DNA of 64,000 nucleotides from Shinisaurus crocodilurus. Taxonomy: Eukaryota; Chordata; Lepidosauria; Squamata; Shinisauridae. How positions within the stretch are numbered: position 1 is the first letter of the stretch; every line of letters starts with the position of its first letter. A model generated the notes under the pieces. The model saw only the letters and a list, made by a program, of their open reading frames with translations, was not told the origin of the DNA and made no database searches. The position numbers and the translations under genes are program-made. This document shows, in pieces, positions 46,060 through 57,509 of the stretch. Where the stretch lies: the NCBI GenBank assembly GCA_021292165.1, contig CM037879.1:115269359-115333358 (forward strand). Reading direction: 5' to 3'.

Positions 46060-46878
46060 CCGTATTTTCCGGCGTATAAGGCGACTGGGCGTATAAGACG
46101 ACCCCCAACTTTTCCAGTTAAAATATAGAGTTTGGGATATACTCGCTGTATAAGACTACCCCTCTTCCAACGCACACCAAATAAAAATTAAAAAAACATC
46201 AGATTTGATTTCAACATGGTAATTTTAATTCAAATGCTTATGACATGCAGATACTTAGCAGGAAAACTGTCACTTATAAACTTAAGGCTGTTTGTCATCA
46301 GACATGTAAACATGAAACAGTGCAAGTGGATTAAACTTTTCCTAATTCACTCTAAAGCTGAAAGGAAGGATAAGACAATAAACCCATGGGAGCTGCATGC
46401 TGTTTGTTTTCTAAGCTGTCAACCAAACTGGCGGTTTTTGAGCTAATTTAACTCGAAGGCTTTTTTTGCTAATTTTTGCTAATTTAACTCGAAGGCTTTT
46501 TTTGCATCGAGATAAGTATGCTGAGTGAACAGAACAGACAGACCTAACGATTTTTGCAAGCATAAAAAGGTGCTCTCCCAGACATCTGCATTACAAACCC
46601 GAGCAAGAGCTGTTGTTCTCAAATTAGCATTTCTCTTAAACAGCTTTTACCACCTGCTGTGACTTAGGTTTTGCATTAGGTTTTGCATTTCAATCACTGT
46701 TACTACATTTCTTTGTGTGAGAACTTCTTGCTGAAGGACATGGGGAGCTAGCTAGGGTTTATAATATTCAGAGTTAGAAGGGAGTCTCGAGCAAAAGATC
46801 TCGGCGTATAAGACGACCCCCGACTTTTGAAAAGATTTTCCAGGGTTAAAAAGTCGTCTTATACGCCGGAAAATACGG
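46060..46878. mobile_element. Tc1/mariner-type MITE, 819 bp, 'CCGTATTTTCCGGCG' TIRs
   Basis: Flanked by TA on both sides (46058-46059 and 46879-46880). The left end CCGTATTTTCCGGCGTATAA is repeated perfectly as the reverse complement of the right end. The similarity continues with 'gcgtataagacgaccccc', which occurs in both halves. The interior is AT-rich with a tandem duplication near 46450-46505 ('aatttaactcgaaggctttt') and a 76-codon frame of no known family. The TA target and long TIR fit Tc1/mariner, but the superfamily is inferred from ends only. Confidence 0.75.
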
Positions 46879-46879
46879 T

Positions 46880-49250
46880 AAGCTTTTATATTCAGTGAGT
46901 TTTCTTTTACGATCTCAAGGTATCCATTCTGGGTTGCCACAACAAATCTGAAGCCTTTTCTGTGTATTTTTGCTCTTAAATTGAATCTCGTGTGCCATTC
47001 TGGTGTTCAGTGATAATCCTTGGAGCTTTCAATTTCTGTCAGGAATTATACCATCCTGGATTTGATTTAGTGTAATCTGCAAACATGATTATTTACCACA
47101 TTTCATGGAATTTATGAGTAAATTATAATAGTACTTACCCTAACAGACTTCATGGGGCACCCCACTCTCACTTACCTACACTGTGTGAATACCATCTGCC
47201 CTTGGCCTATCTTGCAGCTCAGGGCTGCACAGTTTTCTCATCCCTGAGGGTTGTATTGGGTGTCTGCGGTGGGTGCCAGGAGCCACACATGACGTGTACA
47301 CACACACAGGCATGCACAGACAGACACTCACTCCCTCACTCCCACGTACATACCCAACGTACACTCATTCAAAGTGCCTGCCCCACCCCACCCCAATCAC
47401 TATTAGTAGCAGTAAAGCAGAGAACCAGGCTGTGTGTGGGTTGCTGGGGGAGGGATGAGGTTGCAGTCAGCCACCCTGACCTGATTGCTGCTTTACTGCT
47501 GTGATCAGGGGCAGTAAAGTGGCAATCCCACCAGTACACTGGGATCTCAGTCTGTGGTGGATCACATTCCAGGAGGCAATCCGGGAGACACTCCCAGAGG
47601 GTTATATAGTTCAGAAGCTCCCTTCCTAGAGTCCTCCAGAAGGAACGGATCCATGTTTATTTTCTTTTTGTTTTGGCAGTGCCTCTCCTTTTTGGTGGAG
47701 TCTGGGGGTCTTTGGGTGCTGCTAGGCAGGGCTTGGGGGACCGCCTGCAGGCTGTGTTTTTGGCACCCCTGCTGTAACTGGTTACCAATCCACAAGAGGC
47801 TTTTTTTTCACAGCCAGAAGAGTGCATTTAAAAGCTTGTTGATGGACTTAGTGAAAAGCTTTCTGAAAATCCAGTTACACCATATCTATAAGATACCTGG
47901 ATCTACATGCTTGTCACCCCTAAAGAACTGCAAGAAATCACTGTTGTATTGTGCATTGTTTTTGTGTACATGTGTAAACTCCTTCTGTTTCTCAATTTTG
48001 CTCATATATTTTATGTATGGATGAGTCACAATTGTCACTGATATCAGAAGGTTACCATTTCACCATTTGCCAGAGGAATAATGCCATCTCTTAGAAAACA
48101 GAGAAAGCAGTATCAAGGAAATAATATGGCACTCTGGACATCACATAAGATAAGTGAATTACTGGTAGGACTCACTATGAACAAAGAGATAAATAGAACA
48201 TGTAAGATTGTAAGAGGGAGACTGTGCAAAGGGGAAAAAAGGATGAGCTCAGGGAGATAGACTATGAAGGGAGCAGACAAGTTTGATAATCTTACAAAGA
48301 ACAGCAGGGCAGTTTCACTTCATATGCTCAGCTCTCTGACCAATTCGTTACAGTTTACAATTATACATATTTTGCTGTGTGTCTATTTTTTAATAAATAG
48401 GGATTCTCAAACTATGGTCAAAATGAGCTTCTCTAAGTCAAGCTTCTGTATGTGTCACTAAAACAAAACAGTGAGTAGCATGTTTTAACCTGGTACTATG
48501 CCCTCTTGCCCATTGGCGGAGAACAAGTACATGAAAGGAACAAAACATCATGCACATGAATAGACTTTAAAATGCTTAGGAAGATGCCTTAAGGAACCAA
48601 CAACCTGTAACAAGGAAGCAACAATAGGGTTGCTTAATTTACACACAGTTTCAACCAGGAGCAATCCAGTCCAATGGGCAGGCATTCTGTCTCAATTGAC
48701 AGAAGGGGTGGTAGGCTGCACTTTCTAGATCTATTGCTAAACACAGGCAGGTTGAATTCCATGAGTTCAATAGAATTTGAAACAGCATGCTGTTTCAGAA
48801 TAGCAGCATCTGGCTCCAATCCAAGAACAATAGAAGCTCTGGAGCACATGTAACTGAAGTCTATGGAACAGCTCATGTTCACATAGGAACTCCATGTACT
48901 GGATGCGATGCATATGCATAGACTTACTGGATTGGAGTACTGTACCTGCTTCAGTTTGCTAAAAACATACACACAAACACTAATGAAGGTCCAAGGAAAG
49001 AAATCAGTGCTCCTCCTTCAGCTGCTTTAGCATTTCCCTCTGACAGTAATTTGCTCACTTTGGATATCTAGCTTTGTTTTAAAAATATTATTGCATGCCC
49101 CACACAATCCTAGATCTGAACCATGATTTTTTTTAAAAAAACAACAACAACCTCAACCAGTTTGTGCTCATTAAGTTGATAGAAATACTTTTGTGCATTT
49201 GATCTGCAGTTTTGAAATACTCCATAACCCTATTCAGGTATCACACAATC
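46880..49250. other. Intron sequence, no recognised gene
   Basis: Includes a short CA-rich stretch (about 47300-47350) and a moderately GC-rich segment at 47200-47750. The 156-codon frame at 47554-48024 has no motif and begins in sequence that looks like repeat. Confidence 0.45.
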
Positions 49251-49253
49251 AAC

Positions 49254-49490
49254 ATTGTATGGAGTGGGACCATGCCTACTGGCCCTCCCCTCCCCTTTGG
49301 CTCATAGGCTCCTCCCATTATTTAGAATGTTGCGTATTCAGGGTTCTAAATCATGGGGAAGCCTACATATGTTGGGCAGGTTCCCGTCTTCAAATTTTCC
49401 CCCAACACATATATGGGGGTGGGGGGAGGAGACATAATGGTGAGCTTTGGGCCAGTGGGCATGGCCCTACTCTCCCACTCCATACAATAT
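49254..49490. mobile_element. MITE with ATTGTATGGAGTGGGA inverted ends
   Basis: ATTGTATGGAGTGGGA with 'ccatgcctactggccc' at the left is mirrored at the right end, with 'gggccagtgggcatggccct' and 'tcccactccatacaat'. The interior contains a second inverted pair around 'ctcctcccattat'/'ggaggagacataatgg'. The open frames here are artefacts. Confidence 0.65.
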
Positions 49491-49622
49491 TAACTACATA
49501 GCTTAGGACACCCAAATAAGATTCATGAGGGTCGTTATGAACTCTTTATGAAGCGTTCTTGCCCACCTATTCTGAATACCTATTTCCTTTTAATACTATG
49601 CCAAATCTTTCCATGACAGTAT

Positions 49623-49643
49623 GAAGAAGAAGAAGAAGAAGAA
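49623..49643. repeat. (AAG)n trinucleotide repeat
   Basis: Six copies of AAG/AGA directly upstream of the 5S-derived SINE. Confidence 0.85.
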
Positions 49644-49649
49644 AACATG

Positions 49650-49815
49650 GCTTATGCTGGCTCAGCTTGTCTGAGCGTGGAAAGCTAAGCAGGGTCAAGC
49701 CTGGTTATTACTTGGATGGGAGACCCCTCCTCTAGTTTCCTGCATTGAGCAGGGGGTTGGACTCGATAGCCTTGTAGGCTCCTTCCAACTCTATGATCTA
49801 TGAAATCTATGAAAT
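49650..49815 (+). mobile_element. 5S-rRNA-derived SINE with a CR1-like tail
   Basis: The head 'gtggaaagctaagcagggtc' (about 49677-49696) and 'tacttggatgggagacc' (about 49718-49735) matches the internal promoter of vertebrate 5S rRNA (A box, intermediate element and C box). The tail 'ggggttggactcgatagcct' plus 'tccttccaactctatgatct' is the CR1 3' end. The 5' side is diverged from 5S. Such 5S-headed, CR1-tailed SINEs are known as a class (SINE3 type). This is not a functional 5S gene. Confidence 0.82.
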
Positions 49816-50153
49816 CCTTCAGTGTTTATCAAAAGAAGAAATACATAAAATAGGTAGGAGGGAGAAATCAATCTCCAATACCCTACAACATCCTTCAGTT
49901 TACTATTAGCAGGTGTACAGAAACCATCCTATTAAAAGTTTAGGGACATAACCAGCATGCCGAAGGCGACACGGCACAGTAGTGGAGGGCATTGCAATTA
50001 AGTACAAGAGCCCCTTTAAAAGGCTGACGTCCTCTACACACCACAGATTAGCAAATGAGAATAAGAAAAAAAAGGAAGAATTTGTGACTTTTGACAATTA
50101 TTCTTGAGAGGGGAAAAGGTAACAATTGCCAAAAAATCACAAAAGGTTTGACA

Positions 50154-50449
<296 letters not shown>

Positions 50450-51559
50450 TCAAAAGCAGCAAGCAGAAGCAGGCAATTAAATTAAACAAAACACAGACTT
50501 TACACTTGGAGAGCCCTGTCTTGGTACCAATTAAGCTGAAATTTAAAGCTCCGCTGCTGCTGCTCCTCCTTCAGTAAAGATGTTGATTTATACTGCTACT
50601 CTTCCCCCAAGAGTTTTGAACACTGCAGTGTTTACAGATTTGGAGGAAAATATGAAAGAAAATTACTATTTGTGAATTTCTTAAATATCTCATTGATAAC
50701 TCGCACTTGGTTTGAAGGTTGCTTAAGTTTTTCTCTCTTCAAAAAAATGCTAGGGAACAATCCCCAAGCCCAAGGCAAAAGATAATGGATTTTAAACATG
50801 AAAGCGTATTCTCCATTTTATTAAACCTGTTCTGATCAACACAATTAAAGAATTAGGTTCATATTTTGAATCACAGTCAATACAGAGAACTATCATTTAG
50901 GTCTGTGCTGAGCAGTGGGGTTGTTTACTTTTTTTACTTTAGATGATGAAGAAGAAATACAGTTGAAATTAAAAGGAGTTTTAGATGCAGTTTAAAAAGC
51001 AAAGTGAGAAACTGCTGTTACTCCTCTTTCCATCCCACTGGGCATGCACAAGCATTTTCATATTCTTAGAGGAGCTCTCTGGATCACAGCCCTGAAGTCA
51101 GGTTTTCAAGTTCAATTTATATAAGATATTTAGACTTTTCTTTAAAAAAAAAAGAAAAGAAATGTAAAGCAGGTGAAATTCTGTACATTCAAAACAACCA
51201 TTCCCCACCCCCACTCCCTCTTTACCAAAATGGAACTTGAAGAAAAAAGCTTGGCCATTGACTACACAACATCAGCTGTACTCTTCTACAATTGATCAAC
51301 CACAACACTCATGTTCAAAGGGAATAGTTATAGAATACAGCGGCTATTCAGTTTCCTATTAGGAATAACTCTCCTACTTGGATGTATTAATGTCTGTCTT
51401 TTCCCTGTGTATCTACCTGTCCTTCTGACTCCTGCCTTTTGAGGGCCCTTGGGCAAGGCCCCCTCCATTGGCCCCCTCCCTCAGTGAGTCTACCTTCTCA
51501 CTGCCATTGTCACCAGCTGCTATTGCTCCTCATCCTCTTGCTCCAGGGAGCTCTTCTCA

Positions 51560-51892
51560 GTGGGCCCCTGCTTGGGTGTAGGCCCTCAGCCAGTTGACGC
51601 TGGCCCTACCTGTGCACCCAGATCCACCTCTGAGGCCCTTCTGTGTACCCCTCTGCCATCCATGGTACACTAGACCAGATGGGCACATCAGACAGGGCAC
51701 TTTCATCATGGAGCCATGATCTGTAGGCAGTTAAAAGTTGGTTGTTTCAAAGGAGAACAAAGGAGAACATAGGCTGACTCTTGCCTATGTCACTGTGCTG
51801 GTTTTTTTAAAAATAATAATAATTATCATTATTTGTTGGTTTGTAGGGACAGGTGCTTTATTGTGTTATTTTTAAATTGCTTTTATGGTATG
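51560..51892 (+). pseudogene. L2-type LINE fragment, left of the hAT insertion
   Basis: Contains degraded tail phrases ('cacctctgaggcccttctgt', 'cagacagggcactttcatca') and an AT-rich 3' UTR. The LINE sequence resumes after the hAT element at 52444 with 'gctgtatggttatactgcct' and 'gaaaggcaggataaaaatga'. Confidence 0.5.
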
Positions 51893-52443
51893 CAGGAACA
51901 GTGCAGGGCTGTTTGGCGCCCTAGGCCAAATTATATTTGGCGCCCCCCCTCTCGTGCCGTGGGGGGGGCTCCGGAGCAAAGCAGCCCTGCTCTGCAACCC
52001 CCCCCCCACGCCGCCGCCCCCCCCACCACCTACCTTCCCCCCGCCCCCGCTGCTGGCTGCTGCTGCTGCTGCCGCTGCCTCCTCCTCCTCCTCCTCCGAC
52101 GCTCGGGACCCCCACGCTTTTTTTTTTGCCGGGGAAACCAGGGCAACAGGGCTGTTTAAGCCCTGTTGCCCTGGTTCCTCCTCCTGCCAAAACAACGCCG
52201 GCGGGGCTCCAGAAACGACGGGAAGGTAGGTAGGTGGCGGGCGGGCGGGCGCGCACGCAGGGGGGGAGGTGCAGCGGTGGCGGCGGCGGCAGCGGCTGGC
52301 AGGCGGGCGGGGAGGCGCGGCGGAGGCGGCAGGCGGGGCAGGAGCGCGCTGGAGGCGAGGAAGGGGCGCAGAAACGCTGCGTCCTCTTCCGCCACGCGCC
52401 CTAGGCAGCCGCCTGGGTCTGCCTAGTGGTAGCGCCGGCCCTG
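51893..52443 (-). mobile_element. hAT-type non-autonomous element, GC-rich, 551 bp, perfect TSD
   Basis: Flanked by perfect 8-bp repeats ATGGTATG (51885-51892 and 52444-52451). It starts CAGGAACAGTGCAGGGCTGT and ends GGTAGCGCCGGCCCTG. It is the reverse-oriented sister of 3562-4106 and has the same CpG-rich interior, GCT/CTC trinucleotide runs and perfect hairpin (52138-52153 with 52159-52174). It sits inside an L2 3' UTR. Frames across it on both strands are low-complexity artefacts. Confidence 0.88.
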
Positions 52444-52689
52444 ATGGTATGCTGTATGGTTATACTGCCTTTTATTGTTGTTATTAGTTGCCTTTGAGGT
52501 TTTTCTGACGGAAAGGCAGGATAAAAATGATTTTATTTAATAAGCAAACGAGTACAGAAAGCAAACTAGATTTGTAGTACAGAAATCATGGAAAGAGCAT
52601 GAGCTTCCATACATAAGGCTTCTACCCCTTCAGGGTTTGGCCTGCATTTGTAGTTAAACAAAGATCCAGAATACTGGCAGTGGAGAATC

Positions 52690-53240
52690 TGATTCTAGTA
52701 GAAGCTACAGTTTTCCATGCTCTGGTAACTGCTTATCTGTTTTACTGCTGCCTTTGAAAATGGTCCGAAAACTTCAGCTGGTCCAAAATAGGGCAGCAAG
52801 ATTGGCCAGTGCCCATTAACAATGTGATCATATTATGCCAGTACATTTCCATCTGCACTGGCTGCCGGTCTTATGTCCAGGCCTAATTCAAAGTCCTGGA
52901 ATTGACATTCAAATGGCTTGGGGCCAGGTTACCCGAAGGATGGTCTCCTCCCATATATACCTGCCTGGACTAAGATCATCTTCAGAGGTCCTTCTCTGGG
53001 TTCCCCCGCCAAAGGAAGTGAGGTGGGTGGCTACTAAGAAGAGGGCCTTTTCTGTTGTGGCACCCCAGTTGTGGAATGAGCTCCCCAGTTCGGATCACCT
53101 GGCACGTACAGGTCTTTGGGGCGCCAGGTGAAGACCTTCTTATTTTCCAAGGCATTTTAGTCTTTCAGTTTCTGATGTTTTAAATCTGTTACTGGATTTT
53201 AAATCTTTGCACGGCTGCTAGGTTTTATTTTGGTTTCGTT
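52690..53240 (+). pseudogene. L2-type LINE C-terminal fragment and 3' UTR
   Basis: Broken translation with VRKLQLVQNRAARLA-like sequence at about 52758, 'HLHWLPVLCPGLIQ' near 52850, and RAFSVVAPQLWNELPSSDHL near 53045-53100. It is followed by an AT-rich tail with 'tggattttaaatctttgcac'. Confidence 0.8.
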
Positions 53241-54163
53241 GCATGTAGCTGCAGTGTAAACTACAGTTCACCCTCAGGTACAGTTTTGTTGTTGATGTGG
53301 GAAATCCAAGCTCTATCTGGATGGCACATCTCCCAGCCTAGCCTACTGCACAAGGATAAATAATAAATGCAAATCGGCAACTTCCCTGCTATACGTAAGT
53401 GCTGTTTATGAATACAAGGACAAAAGGATGCCAACCATTCTATTGTAAATTCAGCCCTAAAGTACTCCAGGCTCATTTTCTTTCTCTACTGCACAGTGCA
53501 CACTTAAGCCATCCAGTATTTCTCCCTCCTGCTGTCCTATATGTACTGTAATAATCTCAGTTAGATATATATTACTACAACCAGGCCAGAGAAGATGTAT
53601 GTCATATTTTTTTATATCTTTGTCAGTTCTAAGCTTTTCATATTTCCCCTCTGAAAGCCCCATATTAAAAGAGTGGCAGTGAAGTAATTTTAAGTTCCTT
53701 TGACTGCAGTGGAATAGTTAAGCATGTGCTTAAATTTCTCTCACTGAGAACAATAGGATTTTAAAATGTTGAACCTTGTCGGATTTTTCACTGATGAGAG
53801 AAAAAATGTATAAAAATAGCATTGTATGATGGAAACATCCAGCTCCAACTATAGTCAGTTGATGGGATATCCTACTTTGATTTACCTCCATTATGTAAAT
53901 CTAGAAAAAGAAAAAGCCAGGGAAAAAAAGTATTGTACCAAATATTGTGCATATTGTCAATGCTCAGTTACATTGGCTTGAACTAAACTAATGCCACAAT
54001 ATTTTGTAGTTCACAGCAGCATATGAAATCTTTGCTGCATGTACCATGAGACCTTACAACCTCTCCTATTATTTTTTATTTACAAGTGGTGAAAGTTTTC
54101 TTTAAAAAAAAATTCAGGCTGATGCAGAGATTGGAGTGAACAGAACAGATTTATGATTAAATA

Positions 54164-54395
54164 CAGGCAGTCCCCAGGTTACGAACGAGATCCGTTCGTA
54201 AGTCTGTCTTTAAGTCGAATGTGTACATAAGTCAGAACAGAAGCCGCACAATGTTTTCAAAGTGTTGCAAAGTATAGTGCGTGTGTTTGTAAGTACGAAC
54301 CATTGTATTTAACTCAGATTTTTACATATATGGCGGTCCGTTCCTAAGTATGAGTTGTCCGTAAGTCGGGGCGTTCATAACCTGGGGACTGCCTG
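54164..54395. mobile_element. Tigger-like MITE, 232 bp, CAGGCAGTCCCC TIRs
   Basis: CAGGCAGTCCCCAGGTTACG at the left is mirrored at the right end with one difference in about 24 bp. Inner inverted phrases about 'gtaagtc' / 'cgtaagtcggg' follow. The left flank is TA and the right flank is AA, so the TA target is intact on one side only. Confidence 0.75.
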
Positions 54396-54548
54396 AACAT
54401 GTGAAACTGACACAAACAAGATGTAGACTGATTAATCTATCCATATAACAGTACAATAAATTCATCAGAGTGATAAAATAATTAGTCTATGGCACTGCCA
54501 GAAATTTTTGTAAACTCGCCATGGAGGTGGAGGTAACAAAATATAGAA

Positions 54549-54640
54549 CAGCTTTCCTCAGCTGGAGACCTCCAGATGTGTTGGATTTCAAGTCCCATCA
54601 ACTGGGATTCCTATCGTTGGGAAATGCTGGTGTAGACAAT
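54549..54640 (+). mobile_element. Half-copy of the palindromic repeat seen at 38.7 kb
   Basis: 'agctttcctcagctggagac', 'ctccagatgtgttggatttc' and 'aagtcccatcaactgggatt' match one arm of the 38700-38829 element. The other arm is absent. Confidence 0.45.
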
Positions 54641-54667
54641 ACTGAGCTAGACAGACCAGGTTCTGAC

Positions 54668-54998
54668 TCAGTGACTGGGTTCAGACAACACAATAACCCA
54701 CACTCAGGGGTAGAGTGGGGGTTGTTTTTGAACCATGGGTTGTTGTTGAACTGTGGGTTATTGTGTGGTCTGAACCAAACCAAGATAACAAGCCATGGCT
54801 TGTTAACCATGAACATCCCTTGAAGAAAACCCATGGTTTGTTATTGGGTTGTGAACTGTGGGTTGTTCAACATGGTTTCTTATCTCAGCTGGGCTCAGAC
54901 AGCATGATAACCCATGATTCAACAACAACCCGTGGTTCAACAACAATGCACACTCAACCCTTGAGTGTGGGTTAGTGTGTTGTCTGAATCCAGTCACT
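54668..54998. mobile_element. Composite MITE: two TIR units around a third palindromic unit
   Basis: Unit 1 (about 54670-54773) and unit 3 (about 54893-54995) both carry CTGGGTTCAGACAACA-type ends and 'aacccacactca'/'tgagtgtgggtt'. Between them is 'ataacaagccatggcttgtt' with more 'aacccatggtttg' symmetry. The outer ends GTGACTGG (54669-54676 region) and CCAGTCAC mirror each other. The composite splits a repeat whose halves read 'ttctgactcagt' (left) and 'ataaggcagcttcccatgtt' (right). Confidence 0.6.
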
Positions 54999-55019
54999 AT
55001 AAGGCAGCTTCCCATGTTA

Positions 55020-57270
55020 CTCGCCTCAAGGCCAAATAACTTACATGGGAGCAGGGAAGGCAAAGGCAAAGGTGGCAGCAGGTTCTCCAAAGGGAGTTTC
55101 TCCTTTGTGAGGATGGCATGTGCATCCATTCTGGTTGGAGGTTCTAGGGCTTGTAGTCCCACCTTCAGTCCTGATAGGAAAAGATGCTTTGCCAAGGCCT
55201 GGGAACACCTATTGCCATTTCTGCCTCTGACTTTTCCTGACCCAAATTAAGTGTTTTGGCCTTGGGTCAGGGAAAGGAGAAGCAGTGGGTACTTCTCCAA
55301 CGCCCTCAAGTCTTTATGCACATTAGCTTGGAACTCATTCCCAGACAGTGATGGTTAATACAATGTTTGATTAACTAAACAGCACATGTGTGTTGTCAAG
55401 TTCCATTCTGGCCAGCTGAAATCTTATGTTCAATATAAGCAGGAAACGGTATCTACAGATCTACTTGCCAGCAACAAATGCCCTGAGCCTCTGGTGAGAA
55501 TAATGCCCACCTGTATTTGTTCCCTCCCACAAGGTTCCATCTGCACTGCAGTTCTGAGATTTCAAATAATAACAGAAGTCTCTCTTGCTGTTTCTTACCC
55601 AATCCCAGCCTTCCCCAACTTGGGGCCCTCCAGGTTTTTGCCAATTTCTTCATAAACGGGACAGAAAGAAGTTACCCTCTACTCATGTGCAAGTTACCTT
55701 GCTACCTGCCAGGGACTGTGTTTGCAGTCCTGGGCAGGCTGCAAAAACAAGACGTTCTTTCCAACCCATGATTGGCTACCATGCATGGCTAGTGGACTAT
55801 GTTTGGCTTGGTGGGCAACCAATTATACAGGTCTGCCTTAAACAGAGGACACTTTGTTAAAACCTAGTCCAAATCATATAACATAACCAATAAATAAATA
55901 AATAACTCTGAAGATGTTTGGAGATTTTTACTTTGAAGGGTTACATATTATACTTAAAAACCAGGTCTATCTGGTGTATATGAATTTTTCAGGGACTTTC
56001 TTTTACATGGAAATATAACATAAATGACAGTGTTCTGAGAGTTCCTCTATACTTGGGTGCAAGATTGTAATGGAAGACGCATTTTTCACTAGACAGTTAA
56101 TTAATTTGAATCATATCCTGGCTGACATTTTGATTTAGACTTCTGTTTGCATGCATAATGCTTTGGCAGGTTAAAGTGTCTGCAGCCTCAAAATATACAA
56201 ACGGTTTATGTTCTGACTTAATATTAAGCACTCTTCTTTATCAGTTGTTGTGAACCACCCAGACAGCTTCAGCTATTGGGCAGTATAGAAATGTAATAAA
56301 TAATAAATATACCACTGCACAAAGCACCCACCCACACACTGCAAGATAGTGAAAGTAGAGTTTGAATAATACAAAGGCTTTTCACCTGTGGGGGACTGCC
56401 TCACACCAAATATGTTCAGCTGTTGCTCCTAACAGCTTTTGTTTTATTAAATACAGGCAGAGAGCTGCTTGCAATTTCAACAGGTTTTCACCGAGGGTGC
56501 AATCAATGCCATTGTTTTTAACAGGAGGGTAACTTCTATCTTTGTAGCACAATCCACAGTTTATGTACTTATGGTGGTACGGAGAGGCACTCATTTGACT
56601 GCACATTACACTGCATGCCTTTGTTATATTTGTTTTCTGTCCTTCTCCTAGAGAGCTGCCAGCTGCTAATATGGAGCATACAACATACAAGTGACTTCTT
56701 ATTCAGGTACTGTCCAGGTTCAGTGTTGCTTCAGTTAAATAATTGCAGCCACCTTTGCACATGCCTTAGGTGAGCCTCTACCAAACTAATGGCACCTCCA
56801 TTTAACACTGTTCAACAGTTTTGGTTAGCAGCTAGTCTCTCGTAATCCATGCTTTTGACGCTTCTGAAACTGCTGCCCTATCACAGGTGTGCCTCTATTT
56901 ACATGGCACGAGCTATTCGCAGGGCCCTGAGCCAGAATGAGCTTGCTCATGGAATACTGGTGTGTTTCTGCAGCTTCTTGCCTTTCATCATGGGTGGCTA
57001 CAGGTGGGCCCAGCCCACCCATAGAAAAAGTTAAGCTTGGGCAGTTTGGTTCTGTTTTCATCTGGCTGGCACATCCTTAAATGAGGTGTAAGGACATGGT
57101 TTAATCAAACTATTACTGTCCTACACTATGTGCAGCATAATGGCTAAGAGACTGAATTATGAAACAAAATGTCTCTAGCATGAACTGACTAGGTGGCCTT
57201 ATGCAAGCCACTGTTCTCTCTGCTTTAGCCCCAAATCTGCAATATGGAATAATAATACTCACTTGCTAAG
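55020..57270. other. Intron sequence, mostly unclassified
   Basis: Contains a one-arm fragment of the palindromic repeat near 55605-55635 ('ttccccaacttggggccctc') and a LINE-tail-like phrase at 56250-56315 ('gaaccacccagacagcttca' plus 'gggcagtatagaaatgtaat'). No coding sequence is recognised. Confidence 0.45.
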
Positions 57271-57271
57271 T

Positions 57272-57500
57272 TAGGGATGTGCGCGGAGCTCAATTGGGGG
57301 GTAGAAGCCCGGCGAACTCGCCGGGCTCGACTCCCCAAGCTGTGCTCACCCGACCTGCTGCCCCGGCTTGACTTAGAGCTGGGGACCTGGGATTCCGGCG
57401 AGCGGCTCAGCTGGTACTCGCACTCGGCTCAGCTCGCGGGGTGGGAGCACTCAGCTCACGTGCTGCGAGTCAAGTGCTGGGCAAGTCACCCATCCCCATT
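57272..57500. mobile_element. GC-rich element with GGGATGTGCG start
   Basis: An abrupt GC-rich island of GAGCTC/GCTCAG/ACTCG-like words, beginning 'agggatgtgcgcggagctca' and ending 'gcaagtcacccatcccca'. The ends are weakly inverted (GGGATG/CATCCC). Its word use resembles the ACTCG-rich element at 20771-21453. There is also a perfect hairpin 'agcccggcgaactcgccggg' near 57307-57327. It is non-coding. Confidence 0.45.
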
Positions 57501-57509
57501 TACATGGCT

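Noticed and set aside
49650..49740. Functional 5S rRNA gene
   Set aside because: Only the internal-promoter half is close to 5S. The 5' part is diverged and the 3' part is a CR1 tail, so it is a SINE.
49906..50097. Minus-strand frame just past the exon as more GRIK2 coding sequence
   Set aside because: The exon ends in a good GT donor, and the frame has none of the expected M1-M2 residues.
51833..52487. Cluster of 70-114 codon frames on both strands
   Set aside because: Same reason: they overlap the second GC-rich hAT copy and have no conserved motif.
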